This document shows, in pieces, positions 39,889 to 47,747 of a stretch of DNA of 64,000 nucleotides. Source of the stretch: Rhizobium chutanense (lineage in GTDB: Bacteria; Pseudomonadota; Alphaproteobacteria; Rhizobiales; Rhizobiaceae); the NCBI RefSeq assembly GCF_002531935.1, contig NZ_NWSV01000002.1, positions 124,001 to 188,000 on the forward strand, written 5' to 3'. A program made the translations under genes and the position numbers. The notes beneath the pieces are model-generated. The model was not told the DNA's origin. It made no database searches and worked only from the letters and a program-made list of their open reading frames with translations. The number at the start of each line of letters is the position of its first letter. The stretch's first letter is position 1.

Positions 39889-40791
39889 TCAGGCGGCTGC
39901 GCCGGCGCTTTTTGCTGGCCGGCGGGAGAGGCCGAGATTGTCGAGCACGGCGGAAACCAGCGGCGAACGGTTCATCGTATAGAGATGGAAATCGCCAATG
40001 CCGCGCCGGACGAGATCTTCGATCTGTTCGGCGGCAACATCGGCAGCGACCTTCGCCCGCTCCTCGGGCTTGTCGTCGAAGCCGGCGAAGCGCTCGTCGA
40101 GGAAGGCCGGGATAATGGTGCCGCAGGCGCCTGCGAAACGCTTCAGCTGCGTCAGGTTCTGGATCGGCATGATGCCGGGCACGATCGGGATCGAGACGCC
40201 GGCAGCGCGCACCCGCTCCAGGTAGCGCTCGAAATTGTCGTTGTCGAAGAAGAATTGCGTCAACGCCCGGTCGGCGCCATTGTCGGCCTTGCGCTTCAGC
40301 ATGTCGATATCGGCAGCGGTGTCACGGCTTTCCGGATGCTTTTCCGGATAGGCGGAGACCGAAATCTCGAAATCGCCGACCGATTTGAGGCCGGCCACCA
40401 GCTCCGCGGCATTGGCATAACCGCCGGGATGCGGCTGATAGGGCGCGCCGGCGCCGCCTGGCGCATCGCCGCGCAGTGCCACGAAATGCGTCACGCCGAC
40501 CTTGCGGAAGGTCTCGATCATCTGATGCGTCTCTTCCTTCGTCGCGCCGACGCAGGTCAGGTGCGACGCAGTGGCAAGCGGCGTCTGCGACAGGAAGCGT
40601 GTGACGGCGGTGAGTGTCGGCGCCTTGGTCGTGCCGCCGGCGCCATAGGTCACCGAGACGAAATCCGGATCCCAGTCCTGCAGCTCGCTGACCGTCTGCC
40701 AGAGCTGGCCTTCCATCTCTTCCGATTTCGGCGGGAAGAATTCGAAGGAAATCCCGATGTTGCGGCCGCGTGCCTCGTTATTCAAAGCCAT
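39889..40791 (-). CDS. metF: 5,10-methylenetetrahydrofolate reductase
   Basis: MetF reduces methylene-THF to methyl-THF, the methyl donor for methionine synthesis. The start at 40791 (MALNNEARGR) has GGGAGAG upstream and gives 300 residues. Family signatures are ISFEFFPPKSEEMEGQ, VSVTYGAGG, HLTCVGATKEE and FFFDNDNFERYLERV. It starts 1 bp after the stop of the ArsR-methyltransferase gene, so the two are one operon, controlled from the palindrome upstream of that gene. Confidence 0.96.
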   Translation of the reverse strand: MALNNEARGRNIGISFEFFPPKSEEMEGQLWQTVSELQDWDPDFVSVTYGAGGTTKAPTLTAVTRFLSQTPLATASHLTCVGATKEETHQMIETFRKVGVTHFVALRGDAPGGAGAPYQPHPGGYANAAELVAGLKSVGDFEISVSAYPEKHPESRDTAADIDMLKRKADNGADRALTQFFFDNDNFERYLERVRAAGVSIPIVPGIMPIQNLTQLKRFAGACGTIIPAFLDERFAGFDDKPEERAKVAADVAAEQIEDLVRRGIGDFHLYTMNRSPLVSAVLDNLGLSRRPAKSAGAAA

Positions 40792-40792
40792 G

Positions 40793-41818
40793 TCATACTC
40801 TCCCGGCAAATGTAGGTTCAGCGCCTTCGCTGGTCTGCGAGGCCATGAGGCGCCTCGGATCGCGCGCGAGCCAGACGGTGACCGTCAACCCCTGCCCGCT
40901 CTGCTGACCCGGATGAAGATCAACGACCTGCTCGACATCGAGCCCGGCCCTGTGCAGCCAGTCGGATATCGCCTGGTGCGAAAAACCGAGACGGACATGC
41001 GCATGCTCGTCGCGGAGATATTCAAGCGTGTGCGGCGCAAGGTCGATGACCACGAGCCGGCCGCCCGGCCGCAGCATGCGCGCCGCTTCGGTGATCGCAA
41101 TCTCCGGCTGGTCGAAGAAATGCAGCACCTGATGGATCGTCACCAAGTCGAAATCCTGGCCTTCGAACGGCAGGTTCAAGATATCGGCGTGACGCACGGT
41201 GGCCTTGGTGATGCGGGATTTGTCGAGATTGGCGCGCGCCACGCTCAGCATGTCGCGGCTGGCATCGACACCGACCGCCCGGCGGTAGAGCCCGGAAAGA
41301 AGTTCGAGGATGCGGCCGGTGCCGGTGCCGAGATCGAGCAGCGAATCGATCGGCTGGCTGCCGAGCAGCCGGATGACGGCGGCGTCGACCTCCTCGTCGG
41401 CCGCATGCAGGCGGCGAAGCTCGTCCCATTCCGCCGCGTTGCGGCTGAAATAGGCCTGGGCCCGCTCGGCCCGCTGGCGCTTGACCGCCGACAGCCGCTC
41501 GCCGTCGCGAAGGACGGTCGGATCGTTCTCGGAGACATGCTTCAGCAATGCCCGTACCAGCATGGCCGCCTTGCCGTCCTGCTTGAGACGGAAATAGGCC
41601 CAGGCGCCTTCCTGGTAGCGTTCGATCAGTTCGGCCTCGCCGAGCAGCTTCAAATGCCGCGAGATGCGGGGTTGGGATTGGCCGAGAATTTCGGTAAGGT
41701 CGGTCACCGTCAGGTCACCGCCATCGAGAAGCGCCAGAAGACGCAGGCGCGTGGGCTCGCCGGCCGCCTTCAAGACGTCCACCAGCGCATCCAGTCCAAG
41801 CTTCAAGGGTTCGCTCAT
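40793..41818 (-). CDS. ArsR-family regulator fused to a SAM-dependent methyltransferase domain
   Basis: A two-domain protein of 341 residues: an ArsR-type winged helix at about 10-90 (LTVTDLTEILGQSQPRISRHL is the recognition region) and a class I methyltransferase-like domain from about 140 with the SAM loop LDLGTGTGRILELL. No metal-binding Cys cluster is seen in the ArsR part. ArsR proteins with this domain that sit with metF are known as methionine-cycle regulators (SahR/SamR type) sensing S-adenosylhomocysteine or S-adenosylmethionine; this is the best reading. A perfect palindrome lies 19 bp upstream. It is co-transcribed with metF. Confidence 0.88.
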   Translation of the reverse strand: MSEPLKLGLDALVDVLKAAGEPTRLRLLALLDGGDLTVTDLTEILGQSQPRISRHLKLLGEAELIERYQEGAWAYFRLKQDGKAAMLVRALLKHVSENDPTVLRDGERLSAVKRQRAERAQAYFSRNAAEWDELRRLHAADEEVDAAVIRLLGSQPIDSLLDLGTGTGRILELLSGLYRRAVGVDASRDMLSVARANLDKSRITKATVRHADILNLPFEGQDFDLVTIHQVLHFFDQPEIAITEAARMLRPGGRLVVIDLAPHTLEYLRDEHAHVRLGFSHQAISDWLHRAGLDVEQVVDLHPGQQSGQGLTVTVWLARDPRRLMASQTSEGAEPTFAGRV

Positions 41819-41836
41819 CTTCGATCCAATCAAGAT

Positions 41837-41852
41837 ATAAAGATATCTTTAT
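41837..41852 (-). promoter_or_regulatory. Perfect 16-bp palindrome, likely operator of the regulator-metF operon
   Basis: ATAAAGATATCTTTAT is fully self-complementary and lies 19-34 bp upstream of the regulator ATG. AT-rich palindromes with an AAGATATCTT core suit ArsR-type dimers, and the position would block the promoter or early transcription. The binding protein is inferred from adjacency. Confidence 0.65.
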
Positions 41853-41931
41853 GTGAGTTGGATTGCGATGACAAGCGGCAATTCGCACTTAAGCGAAATT
41901 GCCTACTCAAATTGCGACAGCGCCGGATGTG

Positions 41932-41960
41932 AAAAAGCCCCGGCCGAACCGGGGCTTTCT
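41932..41960 (-). terminator. Rho-independent terminator of ettA
   Basis: A 10-bp stem, AAAGCCCCGG (41934-41943) with CCGGGGCTTT (41949-41958), and a 5-nt loop, followed on the minus strand by a T run. It lies about 20 bp after the ettA stop. Confidence 0.9.
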
Positions 41961-41979
41961 CAAACGAAAAGAAGGGCGA

Positions 41980-43629
41980 TCAGCGCGTCAGGCGCTTGTG
42001 GGCCTGGCTGCCCGGGTTCAGCGCATCGGGGCCGAGGCGGCGGATCTTGTCCTGTTCATAATCCTCGAAGTTGCCTTCAAACCATTCGACATGGCCTTCG
42101 CCTTCGAAAGCCAGAATGTGCGTCGCCAGACGGTCGAGGAACATGCGATCGTGGCTGATGATGATGGCGCAGCCGGCAAAATTCTCCAGCGCGTTTTCGA
42201 GCGCACCCAGCGTTTCCGTATCGAGGTCGTTGGTCGGTTCGTCGAGCAGCAGAACGTTGCCGCCAGCCTTCAGCATCTTGGCGAGGTGGACGCGGTTTCG
42301 CTGACCACCTGAGAGATTGCCGACCTTCTGCTGCTGGTCGCCGCCCTTGAAGTTGAAGGCGCCGCAATAGGCGCGCGAGTTCATGTCGAACTTGCCGAGC
42401 TTGATGACTTCGGCGCCGCCGGAGATTTCCTCCCAGACCGTCTTGTCGGCGGCCAGCGCGTCGCGGCTCTGGTCGACATAACCGAGGTGCACTGTCTCGC
42501 CGATGCGGATCGAACCGCTATCCGGCTTTTCCTGGCCGGTGATCATCTTGAACAGCGTCGTCTTGCCGGCGCCGTTCGGACCGATGATGCCGACGATGCC
42601 GCCCGGCGGCAGCTTGATGGACAGGTCGTTGATCAGCGTGCGGCCCTCAAAGCCCTTGGTGATGCCCTCCATCTCGATGACCACCTGTCCCAAGCGCTCG
42701 CTGACCGGGATGATGATCTGCGCATCGCCCGGACGCTGCTTCTCGGCGGCATCCACCAGTTGCTCGTAGGACTTGATACGCGCCTTGGACTTGGCCTGAC
42801 GCGCCTTCGGGCTGGAGGCGATCCATTCCTGTTCGCGGCTGATCGCCTTCTGACGGGAGGCTTCTTCGCGGTTTTCCTGCAGCATGCGCTTGGCCTTCGC
42901 CTGCAGATAGGCGGAGTAGTTGCCTTCGTAGGGAATGCCCCGGCCGCGGTCGAGTTCGAGGATCCAGCCGGTGACATTGTCCAGGAAGTAGCGATCGTGG
43001 GTAATCATCATCACGGCGCCGGGATAGTCGCGCAGGTGCTTTTCGAGCCAGGCGATGGTCTCGGCGTCGAGATGGTTGGTCGGTTCGTCGAGCAGCAGCA
43101 GATCCGGCTGCGACAGCAGCAGGCGGCAGAGCGCGATGCGGCGACGCTCACCACCGGACAGGCTGGTGACTTCGGCATCGCGCGGCGGGCAACGCAGAGC
43201 TTCCATCGCCATCTCGACCTGGCTTTCCAGATCCCAGAGATTCTGGCTGTCGATGATGTCCTGAAGCTTGGCGCCCTCTTCCGCCGTCTCGTCGGAATAG
43301 TTCATCATCAGTTCATTGTAGCGATCGAGGATCGCCGTCTTCGAGGCAACGCCTTCCATGACGTTCTCGAAAACCGTCTTGTTGGGATCGAGGCGCGGCT
43401 CCTGCTCGAGGTAGCCCACCGTCGCTCCTTCGGCGAGCCAGGCTTCGCCGGTATACTCCTTGTCCTGGCCGGCAATGATGCGCAGCACGGTGGATTTACC
43501 GGCGCCGTTCGGCCCGAGAATACCGATCTTGGCATCCGGGTAGAAGGAAAGGTGGATGTTCTCCAGGATCTTCTTGTTGCCATAGGCCTTGTTGAGGCCG
43601 GACATATGATAGATGAACTGACGTGCCAT
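41980..43629 (-). CDS. ettA: Energy-dependent translational throttle protein EttA (ABC-F)
   Basis: EttA is a cytoplasmic ABC-F ATPase that binds the ribosomal E site and gates the first elongation cycle according to energy state. The 549-residue protein has two ABC domains: Walker A GPNGAGKS near 39 and GPNGAGKT in the second half, signatures LSGGERRR and LSGGQRNR, and Walker B LLLLDEPTNHLD and LLLDEPTNDLD. The linker between them is basic. There are no membrane segments. The start MARQFIYHMSGLNKAYG and the length match EttA better than other ABC-F members. Confidence 0.96.
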   Translation of the reverse strand: MARQFIYHMSGLNKAYGNKKILENIHLSFYPDAKIGILGPNGAGKSTVLRIIAGQDKEYTGEAWLAEGATVGYLEQEPRLDPNKTVFENVMEGVASKTAILDRYNELMMNYSDETAEEGAKLQDIIDSQNLWDLESQVEMAMEALRCPPRDAEVTSLSGGERRRIALCRLLLSQPDLLLLDEPTNHLDAETIAWLEKHLRDYPGAVMMITHDRYFLDNVTGWILELDRGRGIPYEGNYSAYLQAKAKRMLQENREEASRQKAISREQEWIASSPKARQAKSKARIKSYEQLVDAAEKQRPGDAQIIIPVSERLGQVVIEMEGITKGFEGRTLINDLSIKLPPGGIVGIIGPNGAGKTTLFKMITGQEKPDSGSIRIGETVHLGYVDQSRDALAADKTVWEEISGGAEVIKLGKFDMNSRAYCGAFNFKGGDQQQKVGNLSGGQRNRVHLAKMLKAGGNVLLLDEPTNDLDTETLGALENALENFAGCAIIISHDRMFLDRLATHILAFEGEGHVEWFEGNFEDYEQDKIRRLGPDALNPGSQAHKRLTR

Positions 43630-43727
43630 GCTGCGCTGCTCCGGGCGGAAAACTTCGATTGTGCCGCTATGTAGGCGAAACGGCGCCTTCGGGCAACGTC
43701 GAAACCCGGTTTACGCAGGATTTCCGG

Positions 43728-44468
43728 TCAGAAGCCCGCAGCGTCGACAACACCCTCGTCGCAGCCGAAGGAGGTTTTTCCCGCCCCCTGGATCAGATCG
43801 GCAAGGCCGGCGCTTTTGGCTGACGCCGTCCCGGCGGCCTCCGAAAGCCCGATCGTCAACCCGCTGACCATCTTGACATTGCCGGCCCGGCGGCAGCTCA
43901 TCTTGACGCGGTCGCCGGCACCCGGCCCGAAGCTCTTGTCGAAAGCCGCCTTGATCTCCTCGGCTTTAACAGGCTTGCCGATATTGGCGGCGAAGAGATC
44001 GCGCACCGCCGATGTGTTGAGTGCGCCGAGAAGATGCACGCCAACGCCGAAATAATCCTCGGCGCTCATTTTCGTGCAGGTGCCATGTTTGGTCCATTCA
44101 TGCCGTTCCAGGCCGGATTGCGTGCCGGGCATCGCCTTTGCGAGCGCCGCCTTGGTCTCGGCCGAAAGCGTCACCTCAGGCAATGTGTTCCAGTTGCCGT
44201 CCTTGTCGGCGGCCTTCTGCTCAGCGCTCACGCCGCAATAATCCTGCCGCATCGGCCAGAGGCCGTGCAGCGAAAAATTCGTCGCATCGGGGCGTTCGCC
44301 GGTCTGGCTGGCGCATTCGGCCTTCTTCTGGTTCGTCTGGCAAAAGGCCGGCTGCCAGCTGGCCGCAAGAATAAAACGGGTGCGCCCGCCGGCCTCCTGC
44401 GCCACGGCGGCGCCGGCAAGAACCATCGACACGGCGAACGTCAAGGTACGCAACTGCATGCTGCTCAT
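43728..44468 (-). CDS. Secreted ribonuclease T2 family protein
   Basis: An endoribonuclease of the T2 family, probably periplasmic. The start at 44468 gives 246 residues with a signal peptide ending near VAQEA (about 23). Both active-site blocks are intact: FSLHGLWP with His68, and HEWTKHGTC with His123, Glu124, Lys127 and His128. Several Cys residues (43, 52, 78, 131) fit the usual disulfides. The open frame reaches 44963, but that part has no signal. Role could be RNA scavenging for phosphate and nucleosides. The gene is divergent from the lipase-like operon. Confidence 0.92.
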   Translation of the reverse strand: MSSMQLRTLTFAVSMVLAGAAVAQEAGGRTRFILAASWQPAFCQTNQKKAECASQTGERPDATNFSLHGLWPMRQDYCGVSAEQKAADKDGNWNTLPEVTLSAETKAALAKAMPGTQSGLERHEWTKHGTCTKMSAEDYFGVGVHLLGALNTSAVRDLFAANIGKPVKAEEIKAAFDKSFGPGAGDRVKMSCRRAGNVKMVSGLTIGLSEAAGTASAKSAGLADLIQGAGKTSFGCDEGVVDAAGF

Positions 44469-44627
44469 TTCAACCCCCAAAAAAGAACAATACAGGAACA
44501 AATAAGCACGAAGATCGAAAGCCCGCAACCCTGAATCGCAGCAGGAACGCAATTTGTTATCGGATAAACCCGGAACCGATGTTGCTTTTGAGCGCTGATC
44601 TGGTCTGTTGCGGCAAGGAGGACCCAC

Positions 44628-45578
44628 ATGTTTTCTGAAACGCAGAGGCTCGCCGTGCCGGGAGCGTCGCTCGCCTATCACCATGCCGAGGCCGCCGGCC
44701 CGCCACGCGGCATCCTGTTGATATCGCACGGTCTTGCCGAACATTCGAAACGATACCGCCGCTTTGCCGAGACGATGGCAAGCCGCGGCTATCACGTCTA
44801 TGCCCATGATCACCGCGGGCACGGCGAGACGACAGCGCCCGACGCGCCGATCGGCCGTTTCGCCCGGCGGGACGGCGTCGAAAAAGTGATCGGCGACGTC
44901 CTTGCCGTGCGCAACTATGCAGCCTCCCGTCATCCCGGCCTGCCGGTGATCCTCTTCGGGCACTCAATGGGCGGCCTGATCGCCCTCAACGCTGCCATCA
45001 CGGCGCCGGCCGATTTCGACGCCGTCGCCGTCTGGAATTCGAATTTCGCCGTCGGGCTTGCCGGCCGGGCCGCCCAGGCCATCCTGCTTGCCGAGCGCAT
45101 GCTGAAGGGGTCCGACGTACCGAGCAGCCTGTTGCCGAAGCTCACCTTCGGCGCCTGGGGCAAATCGATTTCGGGCCACCGCACCGAGTTCGACTGGCTG
45201 TCGCACCTTCCCGATGAAGTCGACAAATATGTCGCCGATCCGCTCTGCGGCTTCGATGCTTCGGTCTCGCTGTGGCTCGATCTCTTCGAACTGACGTTTC
45301 GAGCGCCGCAAAAAGCCCATCTCGATCGGCTGCCGCACGACATGCCGATCCATCTGGTTGGCGGTGGAGAGGATCCGGCGACCGAGCGTGGAAAAGCCAT
45401 CCTCTGGCTGTCAAACCATTTGAAAGCGCAAGGCTTCTCTCGTATCAGCACTGAGATATATCAGGATATGCGACACGAAACGCTGAACGAGATCGGCGCC
45501 GAGGCGGCGATCGCAGCCTTCGCTGACTGGTGCGACGAGGCCGTCGCAACCTCCGGCGCCGGAAAGATTCCATCATGA
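44628..45578 (+). CDS. Alpha/beta hydrolase, monoacylglycerol lipase-like
   Basis: A 316-residue serine hydrolase of the Hydrolase_4 (lysophospholipase/monoacylglycerol lipase) group. The oxyanion stretch SHGLAEHSKRY is at about 33-43, the DHRGHGET segment at 61-68, and the nucleophile Ser113 in GHSMGG; DMRHETLNE near the C-terminus carries the catalytic His. No signal peptide, so cytoplasmic or membrane-associated. A strong ribosome site (AAGGAGG) precedes it. The stop overlaps the next start by 4 bp, making it the first gene of a run to 49402. Confidence 0.9.
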   Translation: MFSETQRLAVPGASLAYHHAEAAGPPRGILLISHGLAEHSKRYRRFAETMASRGYHVYAHDHRGHGETTAPDAPIGRFARRDGVEKVIGDVLAVRNYAASRHPGLPVILFGHSMGGLIALNAAITAPADFDAVAVWNSNFAVGLAGRAAQAILLAERMLKGSDVPSSLLPKLTFGAWGKSISGHRTEFDWLSHLPDEVDKYVADPLCGFDASVSLWLDLFELTFRAPQKAHLDRLPHDMPIHLVGGGEDPATERGKAILWLSNHLKAQGFSRISTEIYQDMRHETLNEIGAEAAIAAFADWCDEAVATSGAGKIPS

Positions 45579-46531
45579 GCAGCACCTCCGCCCGCCCCGC
45601 TTCGTCCACCTCCGAGGTGACGACGGGGCTTGCGCTGATGTTTCTCTCGGTGATGTTCTCGCCGCTCATCGATATTTTCGCCAAGCTTGCCGTCGTCACC
45701 GTTCCCTCCGCCGAAGTCACCGCCGGCCGCTTCGTCGTCCAGGCGCTCTGCATGCTGCCGATCGTGATATGGCGGCGCAGCTTTGCTGATTTCTCCTGGC
45801 GCCAGAGCCTGTTCCATGCGATCCGCGGCGCCATCATCACCATCTCGATGATCTCCTTCGTCACGACGCTGAAATACATGGCGGTCGCCGACGCGATTGC
45901 GATCTTCTTCGTCGAGCCGATCATGGTGACGATCTTCGGCGGTATTTTCCTGAAGGAGACCATCGGTTGGCGGCGCTATACCGCCTGCGGCGTCGGCTTC
46001 TTCGGGGCGATGCTGATCATCCAGCCGAGTTTCGAGGAGGTCGGCTACATCGCGCTCCTGCCCGTCGTCAGCGCGCTCTGCATCGCAATCTTCGTGCTGA
46101 TGACCCGCGTTCTGTCGCACCGGGAAGACCCTTGGTCGATGCAGTTCCAGATGGGCATCTGGGGGCTGCTCTTCTGCGCTATCCTGCTATTTATCGGCGA
46201 GGGAAGCGGCTCCGATCTCTTCGATCCCGTCATGCCCGTGGGGAGCGCCTGGTTCTACGTCGCCGGCGTCGGCGCCATGGCCGCGATCGCCGGCATCTTC
46301 GGCGTCTATGCCTATCGCGCCGCGCCGGCCTCGACGCTGGCGCCGCTGCAATATTTCGAGATCGTCTCGGCGACGATCTTCGCCTGGCTTGTTTTCGGCG
46401 ACTTTCCGGATGCGATGAAATGGCTCGGCATCGTGATCATCATGGCGTCGGGTTTCTACATCCTCTGGCGCGAGCGCCGCTTTGCTTCAAAGCCTGTATC
46501 CGATACATCTGAGGTGACGCTGGCGCCGTAG
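45575..46531 (+). CDS. DMT superfamily (EamA) transporter
   Basis: A ten-span drug/metabolite transporter of 318 residues, with the start at 45575 overlapping the lipase stop by 4 bp. Two EamA repeats are visible (TTGLALMFLSVMFSPLIDIFAK at the start of the first, IALLPVVSALCIAIFVLM in the second). Co-translation with the hydrolase suggests export or import of a product of that enzyme or of the two downstream enzymes. It is not closely similar to the EamA protein at 38523. Confidence 0.9.
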   Translation: MSSTSARPASSTSEVTTGLALMFLSVMFSPLIDIFAKLAVVTVPSAEVTAGRFVVQALCMLPIVIWRRSFADFSWRQSLFHAIRGAIITISMISFVTTLKYMAVADAIAIFFVEPIMVTIFGGIFLKETIGWRRYTACGVGFFGAMLIIQPSFEEVGYIALLPVVSALCIAIFVLMTRVLSHREDPWSMQFQMGIWGLLFCAILLFIGEGSGSDLFDPVMPVGSAWFYVAGVGAMAAIAGIFGVYAYRAAPASTLAPLQYFEIVSATIFAWLVFGDFPDAMKWLGIVIIMASGFYILWRERRFASKPVSDTSEVTLAP

Positions 46532-46547
46532 AACCGGACGAGGGAAT

Positions 46548-47747
46548 ATGACGGAGACGACGAAAAAGCCGCCGCTTGCCGGTATCCGGGTGATCGAGCT
46601 TGCCCGCGTGCTCGCCGGTCCCTGGGCGGGGCAGATGCTCGCCGATCTCGGCGCCGACGTCATCAAGGTCGAAAATCCCGACGGCGGCGACGATACCCGC
46701 CAATGGGGGCCGCCCTTCGTCGAAGGTGCGGATGGCGAAAATCTCTCGGCCGCCTATTACCACGCCGCCAATCGCGGCAAGCGCTCGATCACCGCCGATC
46801 TGAAGAGCCCCGAAGGCCGGGATCTCGTCCGCCGCCTTGTTGCGTCAGCCGATGTGGTGATCGAGAATTTCAAGCGCGGCGGCCTCGTCAAATACGGGCT
46901 CGATTACGACAGCCTGCGCAAGCTGAACCCGAAGCTCGTCTATTGCTCGATCACCGGCTTCGGCCAGACCGGCCCCTATGCCGGCCTCGCCGGCTATGAT
47001 TACATCGTCCAGGGCATGTCCGGCTTCATGTCGATAACAGGCGAGCCGGACGGCCAGCCGATGAAGGCGGGCGTCGCGATCGCCGATATCTTCACCGGCA
47101 TCTATGCCGTCGCGGCGATCGAGGCCGCCCTGATCCACGCGCTCAAATCGGGCGAAGGCCAGCTCGTCGACATGGCGTTGCTCGACGTGCAATCGGCCGT
47201 GCTCGCCAATCAGAACATGAATTATCTGGTCTCCGGTGCCGCACCCACCCGCCTCGGCAACGCCCACCCGAATATTTCGCCCTATGAGGTCGTGCCGGTG
47301 GCGGACGGTTATCTCATTCTTGCGGTCGGCAACGACGGCCAATTCCGCCGCCTCTGCACTATCCTCGGTCTGGAGATCATGTCAGGCGACGAGCGTTTTT
47401 CCACCAACAAAGCCCGCGTCGCCAACCGCGGCGAAGTGCGCCGCCTCGTCTCCACCGAAACGCTGAAATGGCAGAAGGCGGATCTGTTGAGGGCCTGCGA
47501 GGAAAATGCCGTTCCTGCTGGTGCGATCAACACGATCGAAGAGATGTTCGCCGATCCGCAGATTGAGGCCCGCGGCCTGCGCATCGACCTTGCGGATGCC
47601 GCCGGCACCGTCATCCCCGGGGTCAGGACGCCGGTGGTGCTGTCGGAGACGCCCCTGCGTTATACCAGGCCGAGCCCGCGTCTCGGCGAGCATCAAGCTG
47701 AAATTCTGGCGGAACTCACTGAGCACGAGAGGAAGGCATCGTCATGA
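46548..47747 (+). CDS. CaiB/BaiF family CoA-transferase
   Basis: A class III CoA-transferase, which moves CoA between carboxylic acids through an aspartyl-CoA intermediate. The 399-residue protein starts GIRVIELARVLAGPWAGQMLADLGADVIKVE, the family opening. The segment SGFMSITGEPDG followed by GVAIADIFTG is close to the catalytic Asp region. It begins 16 bp after the transporter and overlaps the TPP enzyme by 4 bp. The pairing recalls formyl-CoA transferase with oxalyl-CoA decarboxylase, but the partner is more like acetolactate synthase. The acid substrate is unknown. Confidence 0.88.
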   Translation: MTETTKKPPLAGIRVIELARVLAGPWAGQMLADLGADVIKVENPDGGDDTRQWGPPFVEGADGENLSAAYYHAANRGKRSITADLKSPEGRDLVRRLVASADVVIENFKRGGLVKYGLDYDSLRKLNPKLVYCSITGFGQTGPYAGLAGYDYIVQGMSGFMSITGEPDGQPMKAGVAIADIFTGIYAVAAIEAALIHALKSGEGQLVDMALLDVQSAVLANQNMNYLVSGAAPTRLGNAHPNISPYEVVPVADGYLILAVGNDGQFRRLCTILGLEIMSGDERFSTNKARVANRGEVRRLVSTETLKWQKADLLRACEENAVPAGAINTIEEMFADPQIEARGLRIDLADAAGTVIPGVRTPVVLSETPLRYTRPSPRLGEHQAEILAELTEHERKASS

